Source: Paramarasmius palmivorus (taxonomy: Eukaryota; Basidiomycota; Agaricomycetes; Agaricales; Marasmiaceae). Taken from it: a DNA stretch of 64,000 bases. The DNA is taken from NCBI GenBank assembly GCA_037176845.1, contig JAYKXP010000017.1, positions 620,001-684,000 of the forward strand, in the 5' to 3' direction. A program made the position numbers and the translations under genes. Positions 12,391 to 22,250 of the stretch are shown piece by piece (the first letter of the stretch is position 1; each line of letters starts with the position of its first letter). The notes below the pieces were generated by a model. That model made no database searches. It was not told the origin of the DNA and worked only from the letters and a program-made list of their open reading frames with translations.

Positions 12391-13293
12391 CTAAGCTGTC
12401 CGTCCCAATACACATTCACGAACAAAATATTCGTGGAACCGGTCGTCTTTCGTAAGCTCTGGATGGAACGTCGTCAGGAAATGGAGCCCCTGCCTGACGG
12501 CAACTATCGTAGTGTCTTCTTTGTTGGCTTCTCCAGCTTGGTCAATTAGAGATTGAGGTACTTGATCAAGTGGTAGACGAGCGACCACTTGGATTGATGG
12601 GTCGTCCTTAGTGTTCGTGAGAGATAGAATGACCTAAATCGATTTCTTGTAAGCTGTCGACAAAACCACGGAAACATGGACGTACAGGTGCCCGGATGAA
12701 AATACCGTTGAAGGGTTTGGCAGAGTCGTTGAGGCCTTCCGTGTCAAGAGGAGCTTCAAATGACTCAACCTATGTATGTGACGGTCAAAGGAATGCCATG
12801 GTCCAAAAAACCTAGCTCACCTGCGAACCCCATCCGTTTCGTGCAATTTTCACCGACATCCCACCCAGTAATTCCTGTCCGCCCTTCTTGGCCCCGACGA
12901 CAGACTGCGAAAGTAAGATAGCACCTGCACATGTCCCCCAAACAGGTTTTGACTTGATGAATGACTTCAGAGGTTCTAGTAATCCAGATAGACGAGCAAG
13001 TAAGGCAATCGTGGTCGATTCTAGCCGTCATCGTCATCGATTGAACAATATGTGTTAATAGCGACACGCACCTCCACCAGGTATTATTAGAGCATCACAT
13101 TTCTCTAGATCCTCTGGAGTGCGGACTTGGATAACACGGATCTTTCTGTTGAGTCGTTGTATTGAGGCTTCGTGTTCGATAAAGGCGCCCTGTAGAGCTG
13201 GTGAAGGTTCAACACGTAGAAATAGTTGTGAACATACCGAGATTACATACCAAGGATTCCAATGCTGATGTCCTGAGCGATCGAGAAAGCCAT
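12391..13293 (-). CDS. PDX2: Pyridoxal 5'-phosphate synthase glutaminase subunit (SNO/PDX2)
   Basis: Class I glutaminase that releases ammonia from glutamine for the PDX1/SNZ synthase in vitamin B6 synthesis. Exon 1 starts [14 protein letters not shown] and joins [11 protein letters not shown], the family's N-terminal signature. [12 protein letters not shown] follows, its Glu codon split by an intron. The nucleophile is the Cys in [11 protein letters not shown]. The His/Glu pair is in T-F-H-P-E-L-T, ahead of R-F-H-E-Y-F-V at the C-terminus. R-N-G-W-G-S-Q matches the conserved middle block. The N-terminal methionine is about seven residues ahead of the usual start. All catalytic residues are present, so it should be active. 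The cognate PDX1 gene is not in this window. Confidence 0.92.
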
Positions 13294-13883
13294 AAATAGA
13301 GGTTGTTCTAGCAGTGATGGTAGTGATACAACTTGTGCACTTGAGGTCGTTGAGATCTAAAAAAAATCTCTTGCAGTTATTAAGAATAAGGGAGATATGC
13401 AAGATTAGAAGGTGATGGGGTAGAAGGTAAAATTTTCCGTCACTCGCTCGTGGCGGTAATCGGGAACTCGGATTTCCTTTCTTCCGAGACTTGACATCCT
13501 TGAAGCTTGAAGTGTAACCTCGATGTGCTGTATACTGCGCCCCATGCTACCTCGCTCTATCCGTCATTTACCTCTGCACACTAGCTATGGAACAAAGTAT
13601 CGGAACCATGCGTTGAGTTCTCTAAACTCTTGCGTCGTTATGGAAGGGTAAACCGCATGCCTCGATTTCACTGAGAGGTATTTGGTGCTCAGTGCTCATT
13701 GAGGAGCAAAAATTCGACACCTACTCCGATTCCTCTCTGTCCTGGCATAGGGCGAGTGTACAGGTTGAAACACCGGCCGAGGGATGACGATATGTGAGTA
13801 TTATGTTGCACTCCTTCAACCTAAATTATACTCACCGGTCCTCTTCAAAACCCTGGCTTTCATGAAGGCTGTGTTAGCGCTAG

Positions 13884-14040
13884 GATTTTGTAAAATTGAC
13901 ATACCCTCCGACTCCTGCGGACATTGACACGAAGAATCCGCAAGGTCCCGACTTTATTGACGAGGAAAATTTGGATCTTCTCGCAAAAGCCGATACCCCG
14001 CCGGAGGTCCAAGAACTCTGGAATTTCTGGGAGAATCTAT
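13884..14040 (+). other. Possible orphan exon
   Basis: An open stretch following a CTAG acceptor-like site reads D-F-V-K-L-T-Y-P-P-T-P-A-D-I-D, then an acidic run ending P-P-E-V-Q-E-L-W-N-F-W-E-N-L. The composition is protein-like, but there is no ATG and no clear partner exon. It may be a remnant of a lost gene or a chance frame. Confidence 0.2.
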
Positions 14041-14342
14041 TTATTAGCTTTCCTCTCTTTTTCTTGAGCTGGCAGCACGCACCACCTTACTCCTGCCCAA
14101 TACTACCTATAAAATGACCGCACACACGGTGGTCTCCTCACAATAAACGCCAATTCGCGAAACGTGCACCTCCTCGTTAGTGTGGCATGGAGATTGAGGG
14201 TCAACGTTCCGGCAGACGTGGAAGCCACTTTTCAATGGCAGGCGAAGCTACACCGTCCTATCTGCGCCCTCTCCTTGCCACTCTGCACCACGTCCGTTAA
14301 CACGAGCTTCCTCTCGCCATCAGAGCCTCGTCGTTCCGCTCC

Positions 14343-14849
14343 TCAGTCCCTTGGAAGGTCGCGATACGTGGAAACTGCGCCAGAACACATGTACAGTCCC
14401 CGGCACTCCCGGTTGAGATATCTCTGATGATACTCGCACGACGAAGTTGGATATTCCAAAGCGTAGGATTCGTAAGCTTTGGGATGAATCAGCCTTCCTG
14501 AACGCGCAAAGGTCAAGTTCAGCTCGGATAGCTGGGAAGAGAAGCCATAGGAACCTGTGAGTATGTTCGTCTCCTCCGTTTTTAGGCCGCCCCTCACAGA
14601 GGTCTCTAATTCAGTCAAGTGGCAAATCAAGAATACCGGAGCGCCACCGACAGTGTTCGGGTCTTTGAGCATTCGTGCTTCGAGGACCCGGAAGATGAGT
14701 CGCTGCACTCGTTTCCGGTTCCACCAGAGCAATGTCTCGCCAAATGTTTCCCCTGTCCCGTTTGATTTTACCAGTCGCTGCGATAGATGCGAGGGTTCTG
14801 TCTGCTTATATCTCACCAATCTGGTGGATGATGACAAGAAGACATTCAA
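14343..14849 (-). CDS. Hypothetical protein or remnant, family shared with ZF2/ZF3 flanks
   Basis: A 168-codon minus-strand frame upstream of, and divergent from, ZF1. I do not recognise the protein. The segment A-R-M-L-K-D-P-N-T-V-G-G-A-P-V-F-L has a counterpart in the minus strand near 23340 (R-F-R-R-A-N-T-G-G-G-V-V-G-F-F) and near 19220 (L-R-F-R-N-T-G-G-G-V-A-D-F-F), both upstream of ZF paralogues. This suggests a decayed gene that travelled with each ZF copy. A matching plus-strand frame (14557-14886) overlaps it, so coding sense is not proven. It could be a pseudogene. Confidence 0.28.
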   Translation of the reverse strand: MNVFLSSSTRLVRYKQTEPSHLSQRLVKSNGTGETFGETLLWWNRKRVQRLIFRVLEARMLKDPNTVGGAPVFLICHLTELETSVRGGLKTEETNILTGSYGFSSQLSELNLTFARSGRLIHPKAYESYALEYPTSSCEYHQRYLNRECRGLYMCSGAVSTYRDLPRD

Positions 14850-15283
14850 ACCTTATCGGGTTTTGCAGAACTTTCCTGTCATGTGAAGCTGAAGCCGCCC
14901 ACTAGCATTCAAAGACACTGCGTCGGTGCTGAAAACCGATTTATTTGGGACAGTCCGTCATAACACTAGAAATAGAACATTTCTGGAAGATCCAACGATT
15001 CATGCCCATCATGCCCTCACATGCAAAATGTGTTGGGTTCTGCGAGCGTTGCTTTTGGGTGCATGACTTGCGGCGCTACAGCCATGGTTCGTCTTGAACG
15101 CTGACTTCTGCGGTGCCATGAGGTGTATTGGCCTGTCACCTGTTAGGTCTCGGTACCTTCACCGGCAGTAGCTGCCTCCCCTTGCGCACGGTGTGAAGGT
15201 CAGTGACAAACATCGTTACTCTCTTTCCCTCTCTAAACAGCCTTAACAGCTTGAACAGGCTGTTTCTTTCGCTTATCTGTGGC

Positions 15284-16687
15284 ATGGACGAGGACGAACA
15301 TCGGAATTCTTGCTTTCCTCCTAGGTATGCCTTTTTTTTCTCGACATGGACGAAATTCGCGTTCTAATTTCTCTTTCTCTCTAATCAAAGAGTTACCTTC
15401 ATGTATATGGACAACGGAGTACCTGATTCACTCCCTTCGCCGACCTCTTTTCCCTTTCTGTCGACGTCTTCGTCCACTCCTCAGACAGATTCACCCACAA
15501 CCTCGTTCACCAACAATATACCTCAGAATAGTCTCCCCTTACCGGGACCTACCCATCTACCGCCCCCGCCGCCACACGTCGACCCTCGACAAACGCTGGG
15601 ATCACTCCAGGTTATATTCAATTCGTCAAGGAATCCTCACATAGACAGTTTGACTACGCCGACCTATTCATTGGTCCCGCCTATCTATTGTGACGGAGCC
15701 TACCGTGCAACGAGCACTGATACCTGTGGTGGCGATCCCCTTCATCACCATCTTGGTGACTTGAGTTCTCTCAGAATGCAGGAATTCACACTGGGGGACG
15801 GTCCGGTTATGTTCCCGGTCATAGCAAGTCAAGAGAGTGCTAGTGGTAGCAGTGGTAGTGGGGCAGGTCGTGCTTCGAATGCGTCATTCTATGTACAAGC
15901 GCCACAGGGAGCCAATCACACCCCTACCTCCCCATACAACTCAGGCGCTGATTCTACGATGTCTCAAGGGACGGGAAATCAGCAGACTGAGTTTTCGCGA
16001 TCGCATTTGATGGAGGTGATCGTTGGAAATGTCAACGACGTGGCCCAGCGGACGATGGTAGGTTCACCAGGTTTGGTTCAGGATCCTGGCACAGTGTACG
16101 AAGCAGCGCTAACCCAAACAATGATCTCGGGCGACTCACTTGCAGGAGGTCAGGGCCCTATCCCGACTATACCACTAGGCAGGCCTGAAGCCCCATGCCG
16201 CGTCTACCAGTTTCTTCCGTCCACTTGTCCTCGTAACCAGAGTTCTCTGCCGCCTTCGAGCTCAGCCTCCATCCATGGGACTATCAGGAGCCCCGTAATT
16301 ACCTCCAGTCCGCTTTCTACGACATCTTCCCCCTCGGACCAGGCAGTAGCCTCGGAAAATGTTCAAAAGGCGTCTATAAGGAGAAGAACGACGACGGCAA
16401 AATATCCGTGTCTAAGATGTATTCAGACCTTCACCACCAAGAACGGACTCAAAAGTATGTCTCAAGCGTTCTGTCTCTAAACAGCGCTAATCTATCTACG
16501 TACAGATCATACCAATTCCCATGACGGTATTAGACCGCATCGGTGCTCCTATTGTCCCAGGCGCTTTGTCACAAAGCATGACAGTAAGCGCCATGGGGAA
16601 AGTTGCTCTGAACGACCACAGCCTGAATCACACGAGCAACCATCGGGAAAAGATGTTCTTCCTCGTTCCTCGCGGCGTCGTTCCTAG
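15284..16687 (+). CDS. C2H2 zinc-finger protein, ZF1
   Basis: First of six paralogous putative transcription factors, 428 residues in three exons (15284-15324, 15391-16454, 16506-16687). The start M-D-E-D-E-H resembles ZF2 and ZF3 (M-D-D-K, M-D-D-D-E). The N-terminal 340 residues are low-complexity, rich in Ser, Pro, Thr and Gly, probably disordered. They lead to V-A-S-E-N-V-Q-K-A-S-I-R-R-R, a basic motif kept in the family. Finger 1 is C-L-R-C with 12 residues to H and three more to H. Finger 2 (C-S-Y-C ... F-V-T-K-H-D-S-K-R-H-G-E-S-C) ends in Cys, a C2HC type. The intron splits finger 1 after G-L-K, phase 1. Nuclear DNA-binding is inferred; targets are unknown. It ends in a basic R-S-S-R-R-R-S tail. 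Confidence 0.82.
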
Positions 16688-17329
16688 TCCTCTCTACTAG
16701 GGCAGCACTGCGCATCGAAGCTTATAGGGTTGAGAACCAAGACGGTAGTTGTCGTCCTATGTATATTGGACAGACTCTGTTCACTTCCCCATGCCCACGC
16801 TACCATGTATGAGCCTTGAATACATATAAGGCGTTTTAATCCTTTCTGTGCCTACTTTATGCTCTTTTGTGTCCTTCACTATATAACTCAAGTTGTCCTG
16901 TGTATTTGTATATATTCCACAATGTAACTACGTTGGGTGAGCCAGCGATGTAGTACATCTCTATGGCGGAATGGAGAATATTCAAATGAGGATGCCAAAA
17001 TAAGACTGCCGAAATTCCAGTACACGAACCGGGGACAATAAGTGATAAGCACTGCTGGGCAATAAGTCCGTAACGCACTGGCAGACCTGAAGGTAGGCGA
17101 ATTACGTCGAGTCATTCTATAGCTAGAAAACGGCGTTCGGCGCAGGGCGCGGAATTGCAGTCTTCATATGTATCATGGATATTGACAAAAGCTGCCGGTA
17201 CGCGACTACACGTTCTTGGACAGTGTTAGAATTCGAGCTGGGGGAAGTCCATTATACTCTATATTCCAGCCGAAGACCATGTACCCTTCGATTTCGTAGG
17301 CGGTGCAATGAGTTCATCTGCGAATGGGA
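16688..17329. other. Intergenic after ZF1
   Basis: ZF1 3' flank. No recognisable gene or repeat. Confidence 0.4.
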
Positions 17330-18100
17330 TGGTCAAGAGTAAAAGTTAACTTGAAGAAACCCTACGCACACACCTATTAAATCCATACATTCATCCAAGC
17401 CTCTTGCATCGAGTTCTCTGTCCACCACGACTGCGAAAACAGGGTAGTGCATGCTACTAATTTCGTACACTGCAAGGTCTGACAAGACGGGCGACTCCAC
17501 ACAAAGCTGGTAAGGCGCAGACTCGAACCACCCGCTGCGGCAGTTTTGACGATAGTCGTTCAAAGCCTGATGCTGCGCCGGTGAGAGGTTGGGCTCTTTC
17601 ATCATGTAAAGCGGCTGGCGTCGAGTGTAAGGCGGCTACAGGCAACCTGTCAAAGACGAAACACCGTCATTGATTGTGTAGCATGACCCATCTCCACTAA
17701 TATAACATTGTGGGTGTGTTATAACTCCGAGCATGCACTTGAAACTTGAAACGTTGAAAGGCTAACTGAGTCACCACGCTCGAGATTGAAGTGTTTTACG
17801 TAGTTTGTGGCGATCAGCAAGAGGATTGCTGAGACTGTTTTTGAGAGGCGTTCATGTGAAAGCTTGTGGCGATACGTCTTGGAGTAGTCTTCTGGGGATT
17901 GTGTGAAGGTACTGGAAACGCCTGAAGGAGATGTATAAGCTTAAGGTTAGAAGATGCGTATGAGTCAGAGTCATGAAAATTTTCCGACTGGCACGCGTAC
18001 GCAGTTTCGCAGCTATTCGTCGACCTCGACCTCGACCGCCACGATCCCACAGTTTGAATCCTCACACAACAATGAATATTATCAGAAACCAATGGATAGC
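17330..18100 (-). pseudogene. Decayed minus-strand gene, copy A of duplicated unit
   Basis: Coding-like pieces on the minus strand line up with better preserved pieces at 21760-22250. T-H-N-V-I-L-V-E here matches T-N-N-I-L-V-E there, but where copy B continues into a GT donor this copy reads ATGGGT, so the splice site is gone. Further on, R-Q-P-L-Y-M-M-K-E matches W-Q-P-L-Y-E-M-D-G. The stretch to 17370 is open and protein-like (L-S-D-L-A-V-Y-E-I then V-V-V-D-R-E-L-D-A). I do not recognise the family. Lost splice site and stops between pieces suggest a pseudogene. Confidence 0.33.
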
Positions 18101-18399
18101 AGATCTAGGACGCTGAGATCCCGCCAATGGGGGTTCAACAGGATGGAGCGAGTCGTATGGAAATCGTAGAAATTGGCTAGGGTGTAGCAAGTAAGAGACT
18201 ATCTTCTCGTCGCTAGCAAACGTACTCACTGGTTGTATTCATGAAGTACACGACGATTATCGGCCCTATACGGACCTATATGCAACCTGTATCCGAAGAC
18301 TTCCTGTTAAGGAGCGAAAGCGATTCCTCTCCAGGACGACAGTGATCTCTCGTTGCCCAGCACTCTTCGAAATCCTTTCTCGCACAACACTCTAGTCTA

Positions 18400-19420
18400 G
18401 CCTCAAGCCCAAGTCCTTGCCATTGACGTTAGGGCCGGCGTACCGGCTTTGTAACATAGAGCGGAATATGCAAATACGCGATGACTTCGGCTGGGCCCTT
18501 TTTTTTGGAACAGACAGCAGATGTGTCCCTGAGCAGTCCTCAAGCATACTGTTCCATGTTCATCGCTGTCTGAGGTAGCAAAGCCCTGTGGGTAGTGCCA
18601 TGCCCTGCGCCAGCGCGCCTGGCGCTTGACTACCTGGGTCGATCGTCGAGGGGTTGAAGCTATTTCGATAGGTTGCCACTGCCCTGGCAGTATGGGCATG
18701 GCTAGTCTTGGTAAAGAAGGCGGAGCTTCTGCGACGGCAGGGACAGTGGGAGATGTTGAGTACATTGGGCTCTTCATCTCTACACCAGACCCCCTCTGCG
18801 CTCTTTCTCCGCAATTCTCTGTGCCATGCGCATCGGTGCGGGCTTCTTTTCGCAACTATGGCCTTGTTCGGCATGTCTACTTCCCTCCAGAACCCGTTAT
18901 GGCAATGGAAAGCGACTTCAGAGCACCAAGATACGCCATACAGCCGTAATTTGGGACAGTACTGGCTATACTGGTGCAGAGACAAAGTTGGAGAATGTGG
19001 ATCCTACGACTCGTCGAATTCTTCCAGAGTTATAAGGTTCCGCTGAGGTCACGAAGGTCAAGTGGTTGCCGTCAGTGTTTGGAGTCAATGTCTGGCATGG
19101 AAAAGAAGTCCTGGAAACCTGAGGGTAAGTCATCGTTCCTGTCCTGATATAGTAGCCTGCCACTCATAGATCTTCTATTGGATGTCAAAAGAAGTCCGCG
19201 ACGCCACCACCAGTGTTTCTGAACCTTAAAGGCTCGAATTCCGACAGGTCGTTGGTGACCCCTTTGTTGTCACCGGCGTTCCAAGGACTCCCCGCAGCTG
19301 CCCGTGAGTAGTGTCGCGCGTCTCCTTTGCCGGTGGTAGCGATAGGATCCAAGGCTTTGTCTCCTGTTGTGGCATTAAGTTAGTTGATGAGAGGAAGAAG
19401 GAGGTGGAACAAACCTTATT
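18400..19420 (-). pseudogene. Coding-like remnants upstream of ZF2
   Basis: Minus-strand pieces with protein-like composition: R-L-L-Y-Q-D-R-N-D-D-L-P-S-G near 19140 (copy B has R-I-L-L-Y-Q-D-E-N-D-N-L-P-S near 23290), and near 19200-19380 a frame with G-D-A-R-H-Y-S-R-A-A-A-G-S-P-W-N-A-G-D then D-L-S-E-F-E-P-L-R-F-R-N-T-G-G-G. Stops separate the pieces. Family not recognised. Probably part of the same lost gene as the 17330-18100 remnant. Confidence 0.3.
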
Positions 19421-19973
19421 GCAACATTCTGGCGGAAGCTCCCTGGGGGTTCAACTTGTCGGATTTGATACAGTTTGATTGGGAAGGTTAGGCTTCACCG
19501 CTGTGCTAGAAATAGGGCATACGCAGAGGATTAGAGTGCCTCGCCCATCATTCCTCCCTAAAATGCCAGACAACGAAATCTCGCTGCTTATCTGTTGGAT
19601 TCCTGGTTATGTGCACACAACGAACTGATTTTCGCGCGCCTCAATCGCGTCTCATTGGTCAGTTTGGTACTGGATCGAGCCGGGTCGCTCGCTCGGTCCA
19701 TCGATTCAGCCAAACGAGCCTTTCTTGCCAACAGCATCTTCTTCCTCCGGATATGCAATCCAATCCCAAGTTGCCAGCTCTACTCCGCAAACAGCACTAC
19801 AGCTTTGGTCGGAAGTCGTTCGTCGATTTCTGGCTCCGCCGGAATTCTGTACCTTAAATAAAGGCAATCTGAAGAATGGCAGAAATCTATCTTTTACACC
19901 AAGGTGTGTTATACCTACTCGATATTCAAAGGAGACACGTAGCCTCAACCACCTTGTTCTCTTTCCCGCAGTC

Positions 19974-20983
19974 ATGGACGATAAAGCCTTCCATTTTATC
20001 CCGACCTTTCCTCCATCATCATCCACTTCGTTCATTTCACCAGAGGATTCGTTCAGAACATCTACGGCCTATGATGTGTCTACACCTGGTCTTCCATCAC
20101 AACAGGGAACAGTCCTAGATGCACTTCACATCCTACTTCAGCCTGTTAACCCTCTGCAAACCTCCACCTCGGCAAGCCAGAACGTTCTTCCAGTTCAGTC
20201 CATACTTCCATCTAGCGTTCCTCGCCCCTCTAACAATGTGCATGACACCAATATCCTACCATCATCAGAACCTGGCCTTCCCCGCTTCGGCTTTCCAGAG
20301 CAGTGGGAACCAGCGGGTTCCCAAATGCCGGGAGAGCCTGAAGACGAACCCAGCACACTTCAGAGTGCAACTGTATTATTCGGAGGAGAATGTATCATTC
20401 GTTCTGGCACCCCATTACAACTCTTATCAAAGGACGAACGAATGTTTTCAGGCCTTCACTACGACGTCCCCACCAGAGCGGTAGAAGGACCATATTCGTC
20501 AGTATTCATTGACCCACAATGTCACACGGGTGACCTTCAAACACATGTTGAATCAAACCCATATTCAAACACCTCCAGAGTCACGCACCCATATGATTCG
20601 ACACTTCGCTTGTCACCAAGCCTTCCCATGACGAGAAAACCAGCGGACTTGCCACCTAGTCCGGTTTCCCTAGCTAGCCCGCCTACTGAGGCGCCTCCGT
20701 CTCAACGACCTGTGGCCTCCGTTGGCGTCATCAGAGCCTCTCAGAGTAGAAGACGAAACGGGGCTAAATTTAAATGTCCCTGTGGCCAAACTTTTACTAC
20801 CAGGAATGGACTTCACAGTATGCTACTTCCCAACGTTCATTGGGTTACACTGACGGTATACTCGTAGATCATGACAATTCTCATCGCGGCATACGGCCAT
20901 ACAAGTGCAACAAATGCACCAAAGGTTTCGTGACAAAACATGACTGCGCACGTCATGAAAAGCGTTGCAGCCCGGCACAATAG
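19974..20983 (+). CDS. C2H2 zinc-finger protein, ZF2
   Basis: Second ZF paralogue, 319 residues in two exons (19974-20817, 20868-20983). M-D-D-K-A-F follows a likely 5' UTR intron ending in CCCGCAG two bases before the ATG. The frame is open upstream, but the match to M-D-D-D-E in ZF3 favours this start. A Ser/Pro/Thr-rich region leads to R-P-V-A-S-V-G-V-I-R-A-S-Q-S-R-R-R-N-G-A-K, then finger 1. Finger 1 is odd: its cysteines read C-P-C (one residue between them) where paralogues have two or three, so zinc binding may be weakened. Finger 2 is C-N-K-C ... F-V-T-K-H-D-C-A-R-H-E-K-R-C. The intron in finger 1 is conserved (phase 1). Function as a transcription factor is inferred. Confidence 0.8.
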
Positions 20984-21559
20984 TCAGGCAGTCGGCTCGG
21001 GCTGCCAATAAGTAGTAAATCACTGTATTATATTAGATCATATCAATACTCCTACTTGTTGCCCAAGCCTTCTGCTACAAAATACGCGCTGCACGGGAAG
21101 CCGCTCTAAACACCCTCATCATAGTCAGAAGAGAGAACGGCACCAGGTTCCGTTGTGGAAGTCGGGGAGAAAAACATTTCTTGATAATCTTGAGCGGTTG
21201 GGCCAGAGTCGTTTATTCGAAAGTTTAACATTCACCTTGCACTAAAGTACGTTGCAATTTTGTATGCACTCGGTCTATTGCAGCGAAGTCGATATTATAC
21301 ATAGCTAGCGCACATGTACTAGAATAATTCTGATAAATATTCAAATTTTGTGCGGCATCTGCATTATCAATCGTTGAAATGGCGCTAATAAGAGCATTTA
21401 ACGAGTCATGAATACGTAGTACACACACCCACTAGGTAGACCTGAATGGACCTTGTATGACGATGCAAGCATGTATACAAGGAATATCTTTTTGATAGAC
21501 AAAAATCTATCTTGATAAAGACGGCCGATGCCTTTTTGTCCTCAAGAAATCCTCCGGCG
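20984..21559. other. Intergenic after ZF2
   Basis: ZF2 3' flank and duplication junction zone; AT-rich around 21030 and 21300-21400. No gene recognised. Confidence 0.4.
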
Positions 21560-22250
21560 CGGATCCGATTGGCTGTCGTTTGCTTAGAAACGTTTTCTTT
21601 TCGGATAGCAGTTTGGGTATCGGACAGCGATTTGTTGTGAGTTTGACAGCTTGCTGGGTGGTTTTGAAGAACTCAAGTTGAGTGAGACTTGATCTCGTCC
21701 AGGCCCTCCGATCTCGAGAGGCTTTCCATATAGAATCGAATGTTGGACCTTTCGGAAGGAATGAACAACCACTACATACCTGACCGTCCATTTCATACAG
21801 CGGTTGCCAAGCTTCCACTATATGTAGCTCCTTCGCCAAATTAGGGTAGCGCATGTTTCCGTTTGCGACAAAAAAGTCCACCTGTCGTGGACGTCGTCAT
21901 CGGTTGGGTATTAAGGTACGTGTCAATGGGAAGGCGTACCTCCACTAGAATATTGTTGGTACTTCTTTTGAGCTTGACCTTGGAAGACTGCGATTCACCA
22001 ATGGAGTTGTTGCATAGACGTATTCTCCGAGTCCAGTGGTGAGTCAAGATAACACCTGCGGACGGCTAAGCCAGTCGCAATAGCTCGCTTTTTGACAGAA
22101 AAATCCTTAGATTGCTGATCCAAGAGTGGTCTGGGGATTGTGAGAGTCGTGCCAAATTAGTTTGAGTGCGGTTTCCGGTTTGACTCTCCCGCCTGTTCCC
22201 GCCAATGCCGATTCTTTGTCCTTGACCGTCACAATCGCTGCAACTCACTC
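21560..22250 (-). pseudogene. Minus-strand coding-like gene remnant, copy B
   Basis: Best preserved version of the minus-strand partner of the ZF unit. Reading right to left, a frame ending T-N-N-I-L-V-E at about 21942 meets a GT donor (GTACGC). It resumes after ACAG with V-D-F-F-V-A-N-G-N-M-R-Y-P-N-L-A-K-E and I-V-E-A-W-Q-P-L-Y-E-M-D-G-Q, ending at another GTATGT donor; this is a convincing 124-base exon. Downstream a frame continues with S-I-L-Y-G-K-P-L-E-I-G-G-P-G. A stop (TAG at about 22066) separates it from an upstream frame that has a counterpart in copy A. Family unknown; it may be a short functional gene or a recent pseudogene. Confidence 0.35.

Larger units (their letters stand above)
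13294..15283. other. Gene-poor region left of ZF1
   Basis: Two kilobases without a firmly supported gene. It holds two coding-like stretches listed separately (13884-14040 plus, 14343-14849 minus) and a TATAAAAT-like motif near 14108. Part of it (about 14610-14690) resembles the 5' flanks of ZF2 and ZF3. Confidence 0.4.
17330..20983. repeat. Tandem segmental duplication, copy A
   Basis: Left copy of a duplicated unit holding a decayed minus-strand gene plus ZF2. Matching landmarks in copy B lie 4.07-4.17 kb to the right: the 16-mer GCGCTCTTTCTCCGCA at 18798 and 22944, the 15-mer GTCCTGATATAGTAG at 19141 and 23276, a related segment at about 18430 and 22600, and the ZF start codons at 19974 and 24043. 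Similarity is patchy with indels, so the duplication is not recent. Confidence 0.7.
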
